Source of the DNA: Edolisoma coerulescens
Taxonomy: Eukaryota > Chordata > Aves > Passeriformes > Campephagidae
Assembly: GCA_013397115.1 (NCBI GenBank)
Contig: VWZW01001018.1
Span: 401,586-465,585 of the forward strand
DNA length: 64,000 nt
Direction of reading: 5' to 3'
The notes below the pieces were generated by a model that saw only the letters and a program-made list of their open reading frames with translations, was not told the origin of the DNA and did no database searches. Of the stretch, positions 23,909 through 37,399 are shown piece after piece. How positions within the stretch are numbered: position 1 is the stretch's first letter; the number at the start of each line of letters is the position of its first letter. The position numbers and the translations under genes were made by a program.

Positions 23909-26900
23909 GTTTTTTTTGTGGGGTGAATTGTTTTGTTTTGTTTTTTGAAATCACTTTGCTAGAGGAGGGAATGGAAGGAAGGAAGATGTCAATGGAAATC
24001 ATGTTATCGTGCTGCATTAACTGCAGCTGCTGTATCAGGTTTTGCTGAACTGGGACCAAAGTGAATCTATTTGAAGGACATAATCTTTATCTCCTTATCA
24101 TTTGACAAGCAGCTATACTGCTGCCAATACCAATTTGAATGTTAGCATACGTTTTTGCACTTAATGTCTTTAGCTGTAAGCTCAGCTACTTGGATTCAGG
24201 TATTTTTTCACTGTCTGGGTAGATGCTACTGAAACCTCAAACATCTGAGCAATCCTCTGATCCAGAAACAGTTATGTGCCAGATAGTATTTAATAACTGC
24301 AACCACAGGATGCCATCACAGGGCATCTAAACAACCTCAGCATTTCAGCCTGCAGCTCTTGTGACACTCGTTCCAAGCAAAAGTGGGAAAGTCGGGCTGA
24401 CTGCCCCAGGGCAGGCCGGGTGTGAAGGAGGGTAAGGCTGCACAGTCAGAGCATGCCAGAGGAGGAGAGCAGCTCCTCACGCACACCAAATGCAGCAACT
24501 TCCACTTAACCCTTCACTCTACACTAGTAAATTTCTTGCCACTTTTGCCCCAAGAGCTCTTGCATTTGCTTTGCATGCCAGTGATTACAAGGCGTTTCAA
24601 GACTCTACATCCAGTCTAGATTGTAGGCATTTCACTCTACCTCCCCGTCTGCTAAGTCATTAATCACTCTGACATCCTCATCCTCTCTCATTCCTCCTCT
24701 GTCTTTTCCTTTTATCCTTCTTCATGCAAAAATAAAACTGTTTCTTATTTTCATACTAATTCTTCTACCCTCCATTCCAGCCTCTACAATACTTTAAAAT
24801 TTCTGTACCCCAAAAAGGACCCAAAAATATCCCAAGTGTCAACACTACGTATCTTATTCACATCCACATACCTCCACTCCTATGTTGCAAATGGTTTTCT
24901 CATCTTCTCTCCATCATGCCTGTTTAACACTTCAGGTGCCAGAAGCAGAAATTGCTCATGGGTGTCCAAAGCCTAACTGGGAGGATCAGCACTACTCTAA
25001 AACTGCTACTAGAAGGATATTTGTAACAGTGATATTTCAATATTGTAATTGAGTAAATTTTTTCATGATTTGCAAACATAATACTGAAAAAAAAACCCAA
25101 GGCAAGAGTGGCAAAGCTTAAAACTTAAACAAGTTGCTGAATGATACCCTGACACATTACAATATGAAAGGAAAAAAAATATTCAAATCTTGAACAAATC
25201 TTATAAGCAAAAGTATGACATAGATTTCAGTGCTGAGCTGTTCAGTTAAAACACATACTGATCTTTCTCCTTAAGAATTTTGATAATCTTGTAATAAAAC
25301 CTAGCTCAAGCAAAACTCAGCCTACCAAAATTTTGTCTCTGAGGAGCAAAATCACTCCTGTCAAGTAGAGTAAGGTTGATAAAGTTCAGTGGTGACTTCT
25401 CACTGGGAATAGACTCTATGGACTGAGACGTGAGACAGCGGATTAGGTGGATGAAGCAAATATTTTGATTGTTAATCATGTGTTTGCCAAAAGACCGGGG
25501 CAGCCCCTTTGTAGCAAGTCATAGTTCCTATAGCCTGTGTACCTGTTAAGCAGAGATGAGAAACAATGACATGGCAAGAGTAGCTTGTTGCTTCTACAGA
25601 AGTGATTTCAAACATTCACTGGTGTTTCACACACATCGAAAGCAAGTAAATGACATACAAAAGATCACTGAATTATGTCCTCAGAAACCACATAGGTTTA
25701 GATTATCTTTTAACACAGGCATTTGTTTATGTGGTATTGTCTCATATGGCAAACTACGTTCTCAGCAGGTCTGGTGTGTCACACAGCCTCACATGATCAT
25801 AGATGCTTAAAGAGAGATGTCTCTTAATCCACATTTTAACTTTACATTTTTGCCTCTACCTCTTCTACACATCTTACTGCACAGCCACGCTGCCTTGTCC
25901 TCATGATTGTCCCGTTCCTTCTATCACGAATTTTGGCCTTCCAGCAGCCTCAATATTGAACTTGACCTGAAAGTGCCATAAAAATGACTGGGTCTGAGCA
26001 GGAGCAGGCAGTCCTACCCAGCTGGCACACCCAGCTCTGGGCAGGAGGTATGTGCCACATGGGCATGGGCTTCTGTTGCAAAAAAGGCAGTGTCCACAGA
26101 TGAGAAAAATTCAACCATGTGTGAGTAAATACAAAGAGCAGCCTCCTTCATGACAGACACTGGGAATGGCATTCGATATTTTTGATTTTCACTGTTTCCA
26201 TTTTAATTTATGCTGTTAACTGTAAAGCTTTCCAGACACTTTCTTCACATTTTCTTTAAACCACCTCAGTTCAGCTGTCCTCAGCATTGTTACTTCCTTG
26301 TTCCCTTCCTCTCCTCTGGCCTATTTCCTCATCTTTTTTTCCCCCCTATATTTATCTTTCTGTCAATTAATTCTCTTTTTAAAAAGTCAGCCTCAGAAAC
26401 TGAAACATCCTTCCAATTTACTTCATGGAGAAAGAACTGAAAATCATGGAAATAGCAGGATATTTTCACAAAGTTCCTCTGCTTGTAAGATTTATCCTTT
26501 CCTCAAATGGTTTCTCTCTCTCTTGACTATTTTTTTGGTAAAAATTTTAGAATAGGAGTTTTTCCTAAGGTTGTTTGCATGGTGATGGCATTTGGTGACA
26601 AAAGGCCACCCAGAGTGGCCTATAATGCACTGCAATATGCTCTTCCTGTTGCTGTTTTTCAACAATGCAATCCGTAGAATATAAATATTATATTAGAGGT
26701 AACTAAATGCAACCTCTTGTCATAGACACGACTGCAGTTAAAAGGTGATGAAGGTGTGAATAGAGTCCAGCTCATTGCTTACCAGTGGGATAGAGACTTT
26801 TAGCCACCTGATGATCATAGAATGTATTACTCATAAATATATGGTATGTGATAATTGTTTAATACCTGTTATTGTCTTTTGTAACATCTGATCAAGTAAT

Positions 26901-29900
26901 TTAGAGGATGCAAGTAAATGTTGAAAAGGACAAAGAAAATGTGGATATTGACACCAAACACCTGTACATTGTGTGTTAATTGCTGAAGGTAGAGCTTCCA
27001 AATACTTTCATTGGCAGTGTTCCTCCAAGCTTCTTCTTTTTGCTTTCCTTCTTATTTCAGCTTCTGTGCAGTTCAGAAAGAAAGAATTATCCATCAGTAA
27101 ATTAAATAAAACAATAGGAATGGTTAAGATCTTTCCTTATGTGAACAGATGACCATCGGATGCTTTAGTGAAAGGGCATCTAATATAAGAACTCTGAATC
27201 CGTCCACTTCCTCCAGGGCTGGGCTCAGTGTTGCAAAACAGCCACTTTTTCTCTTCAGTTTCCTGCACACTGCCCCACATGTAACAACAGCCACACTCCT
27301 GGTGGGTTTCAAATTTCTTATTGGGTGCAGATTTATAAGATAAAAAGCAAGGAAAAAAAGCACAGCTACCACAGGGTGCAGAATATACAGCACAACTATA
27401 GATGGGTATTTCAAGGGAAACCACGGAGCAAAAGCCAGCTGCTGCAGGGTGCAGATGGCAAAGCCCAAGCCAGAGTTCAGGTTGCCTTTGTGGCAGCTGT
27501 CACACAATACTCTGCAGCTGCTTCCTACCTCAGCTTCTCAGATTATCACTGAATGCATAGCCCAGCTGATAAATATCTTTAGTAGTATCAAGGAAAACTA
27601 ATTTTTTGCTTACAAGATAAGACATGCTGGGGAAGTTTGTATTTGGTAAATTATGAAGTCTGTTTTGTCATACTCTGGTTTTGTGGTTAGAAAGTAAGTT
27701 TTGGTAGCCAAAGAAGTGTTACAAAACAGTGTTATTAAGCAATCCTGAATTCAGAGGAGTGCACAGATACAGACCAATTCCTGTTTAGTTTTAGGTAAGT
27801 ACACACAGTGAAAGAATACCATTAGCTGACGTTTTCATGCTGTTGCATATGTCGTAAGTTCAGCCCATGGGAAAAATGTGTTGCTACTTCTACCGTGTCA
27901 AGAAAATATGGCAAGTAAGTGGCTCATACAGCGCTCACAGGTTGTTTTATGAAATAATTTCATGCTCAGATCTGGTATAGAGCCAGAAATCCTAGCCTGT
28001 ACTAATTGTTTGGCTGATACAGCACACAGCCTCAGCACTCTGACCTGGGATACTCTAACATGTTGATGTTCCCATTTGGTACAGGGCCAGCATGTTTAGC
28101 CCTTGTCTCTTCTTTCGTGCATGCAGCTTTTGGCGAGGTCATTTTAGGGATAAGGGAGGTAGGGGGTGCACCTGAAGGTGATAGTTCTTCGGCTGTTCAG
28201 AACAAGGACCTCATTTGGGAATGCCATCGGTCTCTTCTTGATCTCATAGCTTAGTTTCCTCAGGAAAAATGAGTTTTGCAGTGATTAAATAAAGACTGGG
28301 TGAGATGAGGGAATGTGTGGTGAATAATGAGATCTTGTTCTGATATGGAGGTGACCCATGAGGATCAGATGTGCCTGAAGCTCACAAGGCTGTAAATATT
28401 CCCAAATCCCCCAGGACAGACAGAACCCTGACTTGCTCTTAGAGTTTCAGTTTATACCAGGGCTGGGACCATTCTGTTTTCAGTACTGTAACAGTCCTTT
28501 GGATAAAATCCTGGTTTTACTGAAACCTGCTAACTCCTCCAGTCCTCAGCAGAACTAGAGTTTTAGCCTTTATTATTTTTTCCCCTAAATACATATACAT
28601 GTGCACAAAAGAAAAAGACCAGAGATATTGCTGTTCTATGTCCATCAAGTCACTGAACACATATAATAGGTTTGCTTTCCTCTACTCAAACCAAGAACTG
28701 AGGCCAAGTGTTCATTGTTATTTAAACTAAATATTGTGACTTTCAAAGACAAATAAAAATGTGGGATTTTTTCATAGTAAATTGGTATTGAATTTTTAAA
28801 AAATATATTTGACAATCAAAACTTTTTATTCAGAGTTTTTACAGTCAGTAGTTTCTGAATGTCAGTATTTGTGTCCCAGTTGGGGGGGAGAACCATCACA
28901 GAAGTAAATAGAATATACAGTATGAATAGTTGCTGTGACAACTGTGCTAGCAATCTTTTGGAGTGAATAGATGTATAAATGTGTTTGGAGAAGGACCTCG
29001 CCACTCTATGCTGTTTATATTCACTAATCATAAATGTCTATTACCCGACCTGATTATCCACCTGAGTTTCACTCCCCCTTTTTTCCTATCTCTCCCAGCA
29101 TCCTTTGCACCTTACCTGAAAGGGAAGGTGAATACATTACTGTTTTCACAGAGGACAACAGTGAAATATATTCCTTATTTCTCATCTTTATTCTCAGAGA
29201 CTGGCCCTTTAATTAACCAGATGAAGTTACACTTAGTATCAATTCAGAAATTCCAAAAAGCCCTGATTGTTAACTTTTATTTTTTTAAGTATAAATCCAA
29301 GTCTACTGTGAAAAATATATTATGGACCTCTGAAAGTAATTTCTTCCCATTTTAAAATAAATATTGAATTAATTCCAAAACCTTAAACAATAAATTATTA
29401 AAAATTCATTAAGAAATATGTCGTATTTTAATAGTCCTGATTCTAACTTCTGATTTCCTTGCAGTCATTTCAAATCTTATAATATACTGAATTTTTTTCA
29501 GTCAAACCCTTTATTTACATAGTAAGGTAATAGCATATCAATGTTATAAAATCCATATACTGTATCCTTCTGAAGGCAATATTCTTTGCAGTGCTTTGCA
29601 GCGCTATGCACACATTTCAATGCCAGAAAATATCAGCATGATAATAGCTGCAATTATGCAAAAATATTTAGGATGTAGAATATGTCTGCATATTACTAAA
29701 CAAAATCAACAAAAAGTCTGATACACCCATCCCTTGTCAGATATTAAACAATGTGATGTAGACTCCACTTACTCTGCAGGCTATTGGAAGACTGCATTTA
29801 ATGCCTTTGCTGTCTCAAATAGAGACTGATATCTGTTCAATCCAGTTCGCCTTTCAGGCATTTCTAGAGATACTTAAAATCTCTGCACTTATATAATGCT

Positions 29901-30080
29901 TTCTGGCTGAAAATGAAACCATTACCACACTGAGTTTTCAAAACCGCTGAAGTCTTAGGCATTTGTGCAGCCTGCAGTACTTTGAGGAAAAGCCATACTA
30001 ATTGCGAACAGCTCAAGAAGTTTTTTTGTGAACACGAAGATTCACAAAATGTACACATGTGTAATACTCAAAACATGGAA

Positions 30081-30086
30081 GTATAT
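30081..30086. repeat. Target-site duplication, left copy
   Basis: GTATAT immediately before the LTR; the same six bases follow it at 30617-30622. Confidence 0.7.
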
Positions 30087-30159
30087 TATAGCACGCAAGC
30101 CCAGGTATATAAACACGGCGAGCTCGGAGGTCTTGCTGCTACGTCTTCGATAAAGGCGG

Positions 30160-30185
30160 CACACACACACACACACACACACACA
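30160..30185. repeat. (CA)n microsatellite
   Basis: 26 bp of uninterrupted CA within the U5 part of the solo LTR. Confidence 0.95.
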
Positions 30186-30298
30186 GATCCGAAGGCGAGC
30201 TCCTCACCCGATGGAGCTGCCCCTGAGCAGGTAATCCAGAGCGTGCAGGTGGAGACAAAGAAGGAGAGAGGGGGCTTCTCGTATGAGTTCCATGGGAG

Positions 30299-30304
30299 TT
30301 TATT
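30299..30304 (-). terminator. LTR polyadenylation signal
   Basis: AATAAA on the minus strand (plus TTTATT), about 52 bp after the TATA box; this short R region is usual for compact LTRs. Confidence 0.7.
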
Positions 30305-30355
30305 GAGGGGAAGATTCAGGAACGGAAAGCCGAATTGCAAGGGTTTCTGGGAGCC

Positions 30356-30361
30356 TTTATA
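30356..30361 (-). promoter_or_regulatory. LTR TATA box
   Basis: TATAAA in the context CCGGTATAAAGGCTCC on the minus strand, with a GC box and three ATTGG boxes upstream within 125 bp. Confidence 0.75.
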
Positions 30362-30616
30362 CCGGGAATGGTAAGGGCGGGGATAAGGAATAGCCAATAG
30401 GATAAGGGAAGGAACGCAGGGTTCACAGTGAACGCACCAATGGGAATAACACAAAGGAGGGACTTACGGTAGGAACCAATGGGGTGTCGAGTTTAACAGA
30501 ACTTTCTAGAGCTTTATACATATTAATCAAGGGAAATGAATATTTAGAACAACATACATAAAACTGTGGGGGGAGCCCCAGTGGTCTGGGGAACTTTGGC
30601 CAGTTGCACTGCTGCA

Positions 30617-30622
30617 GTATAT
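30617..30622. repeat. Target-site duplication, right copy
   Basis: GTATAT directly after the LTR terminus TGCAGC (reverse strand), matching 30081-30086. Confidence 0.7.
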
Positions 30623-33600
30623 GGAAGATAGACTAGAGTTCATATGGCATGGAATTGTATTTAGGATTTTTTGTTAGTAGCACTGCACTCAACTTATACA
30701 GTCTTTAAATCAGTGTGATGAGATAGCACAGCCTTATCCTGTATGGTAACCCTGGGCCTCCTAATTTCTTAGTTTATTGCAGGCATAAAATAGCTGAACT
30801 TTTAAATTCACAATGTAAAAAGAAGATCTTCAGAGTTTGTCAGAAATTCTGATTTTTATGTTTTTCTGAAAACCACCCATCAAACCTTAGAATGCGATGT
30901 ATTGGTATTGCTGTTATGTTATATTCTTTCTATATTACCATAATCATAGTTCTGCTACAAAAACCTTTTTTGTTTTCTTTAAGGACAATATTATTTTTTA
31001 AGAAACATAACTGAGGGGGGTTTAGATCCAAATCTCCTTTTTGTGCTGTTTTTGCACAGTGTAATATTCATACATACAGGATCTGTCCTTAAGATTGCCA
31101 GTCTTGCTGGATCCTCTTTTAACCTTCCAATTCAGTCACACTCTAAAGCTTCCTTTATTATACCAATATTTTACATGCACAACTCATGGCACTGATGTTT
31201 TCCTCCTTTCCTTTAAGGTGGGATATCAAATGATACTGTTGTTGTACCATAGTGGTCATCCATTGGAGCTGTACTCTCTTATCTTTGGTAGAACATTTCT
31301 CCCTGTTTTTAGAACTGAGATTTGGTTGGCACTCCAGATCCTATATAATATCTTTCAGAAATGTTTAGGAAATTATATGACTGGTCAGGGAAGATTCATG
31401 CCAAGCACTGCCGTGCATACTAATTTTTGACAAACACAAACTTTTATCTGTCAGCTCATTGAAAGTCCTGAGAATTCACTACAAAGAAGGAGCCTCTGTT
31501 GACTGGGGACTTGAACTTTGGAGCCTGTGCAAAGTGTGAAGAGACATATTTGTTTTCATACTGAGATGGATGTTTATGTAAATCACAAGGTAAACAGGGG
31601 AAAAACTGAAAAATGGCTGGTTTATTGGAAGAGACTTGGAGTCATTTCCCACTATTACCAAACTTGTTCTCTGTCAAGCTGGCATTTATAATCTTGATGC
31701 TGGCACTCGTAGCAGGCTGTTAAGGGGTTTGAAAGATCTGTTGTCATGTTTGCTCATATTCCATAATACGCTTTGGATAGATGATTCCCACAGGTTTAAT
31801 CCATTTTTCTCACTCAGAGGAAGGGTGGGATTACCTGCTTGAGCCAAAAAGGATATTCAGCACAAAGATGTTAGAAAACAGGTGATTATTGAGCTGATGA
31901 TCCTGTTACTGCTGTAATGAAGTTGGCATTACAGTTTTTACCTAAGCCAAGAAGTTGAGATAATTTTCTATAAACTGAGATGAGAAAATACACAGCATAC
32001 TTATGTTCCAAAAAAAGAGATTTTTTCCCCCGAGTTTGCTTTTAAGTGTCTAATTTCTATGTTTATCCATAGTAATGAGAGATCAATTAATTTCAGTAAT
32101 AAATTCTGAGACAGTGGGTCTGGGAGCTAGATTTCTTGAAATTGCTGACCAAGTTGTTGCAGAATTTCTAGCTGATATGTTTCGCATGTCTTATGTAGTG
32201 GTAAATTACCATTTTTTTGGCAGGGTATTGAAATAAAACTGCTACGTAGAGGAATCTGTCTTCTCATTTAAATAATTACTGACCTACTTTTTTTTTTTTT
32301 TTTAGTGAACCTGATGGCAACAACTGCACACTGTCAGTAACACAAGGCTATCTTTCTGCATAAAATGACTGGCTGCATTTTAATCAAGAAATGAAAAGAG
32401 TTCAGTGACAAAAGTAATTAGACTCAAGAAAAGACTTCCATGTGAATAAGAATGGAAAAGTTTAAGTTCTAAAGGACATGAATAAGAAGAGACACGAAGA
32501 AGTATACTCTTAAGGGTAGGATATTTGCCAGCTGCAAGCTGTGGGGATTCTTTCTCCTTCCCTCCTCTTGAGGACCTTTGTACGAACCCAGAAAATGGAA
32601 AAAATGTTCAGTCACTTGCCTAACTCTGCTGTGTCAGTCCAAAATTTGCCTAAGTCCCTTTAACTTAAAATGCATACACAGGCTGCACCTTTTGCCCCAC
32701 AAAATCTGGAAGCACCTTCTTATCCCCTTCATAAACATTTTACATGTTTCAAAAGTTCATCATTATATTAGTCAGGAAAAACCAATGACACCCCTCAGAA
32801 GTGTTTGGCAGAGCCCACAGTCTAACATGTAACCTGCCTGACAAGTGACCACAGCCTTGTAAAAGCTGCTCTCCCCTCCTTCTCCTTCAACTGCACTTGA
32901 AGGTGATGCTATTGAGAAAACAGAAGCGGAGAAATGGAGAAGTGAGTCCCACCTTACCCAGTATGAAAAGAGCCCGAGGACCCTTCTTGCTGATATGTTG
33001 GCATGGCCACTACTCCCTCCCCATTTTTAGCCTCCACTTGCCGCGGAGTTAGTGGCACGTGGCTAGTAGGTATGTGGGTAAGCATAATGACCTTTCCTAT
33101 AATGATTTCATAGTGGGTATGGCAAGGGATGACTGACGATGGACGCACCTGAGCTAAGGCTTTCTGCATCACAAGGGTCAAGTATATTGCTCTCCTTAAG
33201 AGACAATATGGACATAACTATTGCCTATTTTTTACTGTTAATGTGACACTTGCATGTTGTCAGTTGTTATTTTCTGAACTTGCACAAGTCTTCTTTCACT
33301 TGGAATATATGAATGACATTTAAGGATATATTCCATATGAAAAACTGAGGCAATAACACTAGAACACTCTCTCAATGTACTACAAAAGTCAAAAAATGAG
33401 CTTTGTTTCCTCAGGAGAAAAGACCTTTCTGGCCTGAAGTGTTACTTTAGAACTGCCTCAGTGTGGATGTTCCTGTTCAGTCGTTACATTGGTGCAAACA
33501 AAGTACAGAAACCTTTTTATAACAGCATTTTTCTTATCTCTTTAAAATACTATGTTCTGTGCAAGAGACTGTTTAAGAAAATGCAACACAGAAAAGCAGG

Positions 33601-36485
33601 TGTGCAAAGATACGTGTATGAAGGAGGTGAGCATAACTCGTCATCCCTACACTGCCAGCATTTTTCATTCTTCCATTATGTCCACACTTCCTCTGTCTCT
33701 ATCAGGCCACCAGGCCACACCACCTCGTGCACAAATGCATGCACTTGAATAGGTGTGCCTGCGTGGGTGTGCAGGAAGCAACCAGTAGGAAGTAGGATAG
33801 TTGTGTTGATAGCAATGGCAGGTTTGTGTGGGTGAAGGGAGATGCATTTAGAAATCTAGGACAGCAGGAAACAGTGGCTCACTAAAGCCATATGTAAGAA
33901 ACAGACAACTCATCTATTAAGTCATTATTCATTCATGTGCCAAAGCCCCATATCAAAAGTCAGAGTAATCACTGTTGAGTCATGCAGACAAGGAGACAAG
34001 CTCGGAGCTGGCACAGGTATTGCCAAGAAGTGATACAGCAGCAATCACCTGGGGTGGGGAGAAGGGAGGTGCCGCTTCAAAATCTTGGGCAAGGCCAAAG
34101 GCCACACAATGAGATCAAACTATCAATATTTATTTTAAAAGAAAACGTTTCCCATTCTGTCTGGATACGAAGAAAACCTTAAAAATGGAACAGGCTACCT
34201 GCTTTTTGATGTACAGCCTGATCTATTAGCTTCATTAGGAGTAAGCTGTCCTGCTATGTCACTCTCTGATACTTGTTGCCAGCTAAAGAAGGAACATGTA
34301 CTGTGGGAACAAGCAGAAGCAGAAGTGAGAAGGTCAGACAATGCAGTTTCACACAAAGCTTGGCTTTTCTTTGGCTCTGGAGAGGCCCTGTCCATTCTGG
34401 GCATGATAATATTCATGCGAAAACCTATCTGCTCACATTTTCTTTCTCTCCTTTGCATGGTGACTTTGCAAAACTATGAAAAGATGATTTATGCATGACA
34501 TACAAGAGGGCTGGCTGTGAGTCACAGTCAAGATGTACAAGTTCATTCGATGGAATGTTCCACACTACACCAGTTATTATTTGAATTCACTGCCTTGGTT
34601 GAAAATTCCTCCACTGCTTTGCACAGCAAACAAATAAAGCACAGAGCTAACCAAGCTACCTAAGTTAACTGGGAACGCAGCCACGCCTCTTAGGCGACTT
34701 GTCCTGACACGGTGAGGGATGAAATGAAGTGCACTTTGGGGAGCTGGTTGCCCTCAGGAGAGTTGAAGGTGTCAAAGTGTTCTGTCAGCACTGCCTAATG
34801 AATTGGGTGTTTCCAGGCATGCCCTGTGCAGCAGAGGCTCAAAGCTGATGTAGCTGCAAGGGAGTGAAGTCTCATTCCCAGGCTGGAGAGTACAGCACTT
34901 CTTCCTTGGCCTCTTGCTGCTCTTGTAATGTTCCTGTGTGCCAGGATGGAGTCTGTCACTGTAGACCAGATTTTTGTGGATCTTCAGCATCTGTTCCTTT
35001 CTCTACCAGGAGTGTGACATTCCTGTTGACTATTTAAACCAGAATTGACAGGCAGCCAGGTTCCTCCTACGTGCATTTATTGTGGCAGCTCCCCATTTTC
35101 CTCTTGAAATGCATGGAATTCATAGAAATGCATACACCTTGACACCATCATTTAAGTAAAAAAATGTAATACTCACCAAATACATAACATATTGGAAATA
35201 AAAAAGGGTTAGTAAGATTTTTGTCTTGTTCGTATCTAAGTGATTATATGCATCTTTGGGTAATAGATTTCCATTATTACTCTGAAAGAAAAATTAATTC
35301 TTTCAGTCATTAGCTAAAATAAAACTGGTATTGTTATTTTGCAAGTAACTCTGACTTAGCAGTCTTTGCTTAGAGAGTAATGATTTAGATTTTGAGAATC
35401 TGGAAATGAAAAAAATGCAAAATAAAACAATTCATTAAGAAGTCATTATGATTAGCTTTTCTTACCCCTCTGTAGAAAGTTTATGCTGCTGGTGGTTGCT
35501 TTGCAAGTGAGTCTGTTCTTGGAGGAGCTTAAAAAATCTTGGTCTCACACAGAGACAGGGAGATAAAAGCTGTAAAGCTGAAGGTGGGACAGAAATCCAT
35601 TTATTGGCTACTCTGGACTTCTAATCTCTTTTTTCCCATAATAAAAAGAAAAGTCTACTTTGAACATATCAGAAATACCTGAAAATATGTGTAGAAGGAC
35701 TGTGGAAAAATAGATCATCTTTGCTATATTACAGATAATTGATGCAGTTTATTACCTGTATACTGATTATTATCTGTATAAATTATCTACGAAAGTGTAA
35801 CTAAGAAAAGTCATGAGGATAAATTTTTCAATCAATCTTCTCCATTTAAGCTGTATTCAAAAGATTAACTTTTTATATTTTCAATGTTTGAAATGTGCTC
35901 CAAATAAATCCAAATAACATTACTCATGAAAATCTTTCATCTCACTAAATTGATGAAGAGTTTCTGACTTTTAAGTATCTATTCAAGAATGCATTATCTT
36001 GTTTTCACAATCTTTTTTCTGTTAGAAAAGTGGGTGTCATGTGAGTCATTTCTTTTTGAGTTGCATAAGCCAAAGAGTTGTATATGACAGCTGGCCGAAT
36101 TTACTTCCCAATTAATATAAATAACACAAACAGCTACTTTCCTTAGTAAAAAAAAAAACCACCTTGCTATACAGCACATAATATGCACTCAGATAATAAG
36201 AGTACCAAAAAATTACTACCTAGAGTGTGTTAAGATGTACAGCATTTTACATGTACATCTGAAAAGAGATGTACTGTCTCAAACATTTAAATAAACAAGG
36301 TTTTCATCCAAGAGAGAGAAGACAAATTATACAAACAACCTTGGCAGAAAATTTTGAATGGTCAGTGCTTGTTTTGAGATGAAAGCATTCAAAATGTTAC
36401 TTACCAACAGAAAAAAAGTTTCCAGTAGGAAAAAACTTCAACAACCTTTTAAAAATGGAAAATTGGTGCAATGAAGGAGTTATGG
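30623..36485. other. Intergenic, no gene seen
   Basis: AT-rich sequence with a 16-T run at 32288-32303 and scattered short frames. I recognise no exon, RNA gene or repeat family. Confidence 0.6.
32288..32303. repeat. Poly(T) run
   Basis: Sixteen T followed by AG. It mimics a splice acceptor on the plus strand, but no open exon with a matching donor follows. Confidence 0.9.
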
Positions 36486-36868
36486 TCCTGGGAGCAGTAA
36501 TGGGCCTGAGTGTCCCTGCCCAACTCCCCGGGTCTCCCCGCCCAGCACCCCGTGTCAGCCCCCCAGAGCCATCATTCCTTACTCCAGTGATGCTCTGGCC
36601 AGTCTCCAGCCCCTCACATCCCTCTCCTGCCTGGACACGAGCCCTGCTGAGCTGGGCCCCACATCCTGGCCTGGCCACAGCCCATCCCCATGGAGGTGCC
36701 TGATGCCCAGGGCTGGGGCTGCCTCAGCTCCCTGCTGCTCCAGGCCAGGGCAGTGGGATGGGCCCTGACTGCCAGACCCTTCTCCGACAGACCCCTGGGG
36801 ACTCCCCACCACTCCATCCCCAGAGAGCTGCCCTGGGTGCCAGAATAGGATGGCTGCATCACAGGGCT
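36486..36868. other. GC-rich, CpG-poor block
   Basis: About 380 bp of C/G-rich sequence within AT-rich flanks, with few CpG and many CCC/GGG and CTG/CAG words. Frames stay open on both strands because of the composition, not because of coding. It is not a typical CpG island. It could be an old decayed insertion or a former GC-rich element, but I cannot name a family. Confidence 0.5.
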
Positions 36869-37399
36869 GCTCTCAGTTCAAAACAAACATACACCTACAT
36901 TCCTCGCCCAGATTTATTCACAGTGGGGTTTTTTTTTAATCGATAAATTTATGTTTAAAACATAAACACATTTGAAAGCCTGCCTTCCTGAGGTAAAGAG
37001 CACATACATGCCAATGCTGGAAAGGCAGAGATTTCCCATACTTTGCCTCAATCAGAGGAATGGCAGCTGTCAGATTTTATGAACTGTTTCCTGACCAATA
37101 GCAGGTACCTTCACAATCCGTGGTTTTTAATGTATTTTTAACTTCCAACAGAAAACTTCCAGTAGGTATATCAAATGAATCACAGCGTTCAAGGCTTGCC
37201 TAGTGCTTCTAACACAGATTAGAAAGAACTACAAGGAAACCTGAAGCAAGTAAGAACTGCAAAAGAGAACAACATGTGGTGCCCCAGAAGCAGCCTCAGA
37301 AGCAGTGGAAGGATGCCCTCCCACAGCTGCTCTCCATGCTCTGGTGAGTGCCACACAGCACATCTTCACCCCATGGGTTAACTGCTGACTCCAGTTAAA

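Larger units (their letters stand above)
16997..30080. other. Intergenic, no gene seen (13 kb)
   Basis: AT-rich sequence with small simple repeats, an assembly gap at 23865-23908, and pyrimidine-rich stretches near 24.65 and 26.3 kb. I recognise no exon or transposon. The longest frame (18411-19064, minus) is listed separately. Confidence 0.6.
30087..30616 (-). mobile_element. Solo LTR of an endogenous retrovirus (ERVK-like), 530 bp
   Basis: Read on the minus strand this is a U3-R-U5 unit. It starts TGCAGC at 30616. It carries three ATTGG (inverted CCAAT) boxes (30476-30480, 30437-30441, 30394-30398), a GC box near 30375-30382, a TATA box (30361-30356) and an AATAAA signal (30304-30299), then a CA/TG microsatellite in the U5 part. 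It ends GCTATA at 30087. Both sides carry GTATAT, a 6-bp duplication as produced by ERVK-type (class II) integrases. No internal retroviral sequence adjoins, so the provirus was lost by recombination between LTRs. The terminal CA is TA, probably one later substitution. The family assignment is inferred from TSD length only. Confidence 0.8.

Noticed and set aside
29982..30454. Frames of 130 (plus) and 122 (minus) codons near 30.2 kb
   Set aside because: They lie largely within the solo LTR and translate its promoter and CA repeat; not host genes.
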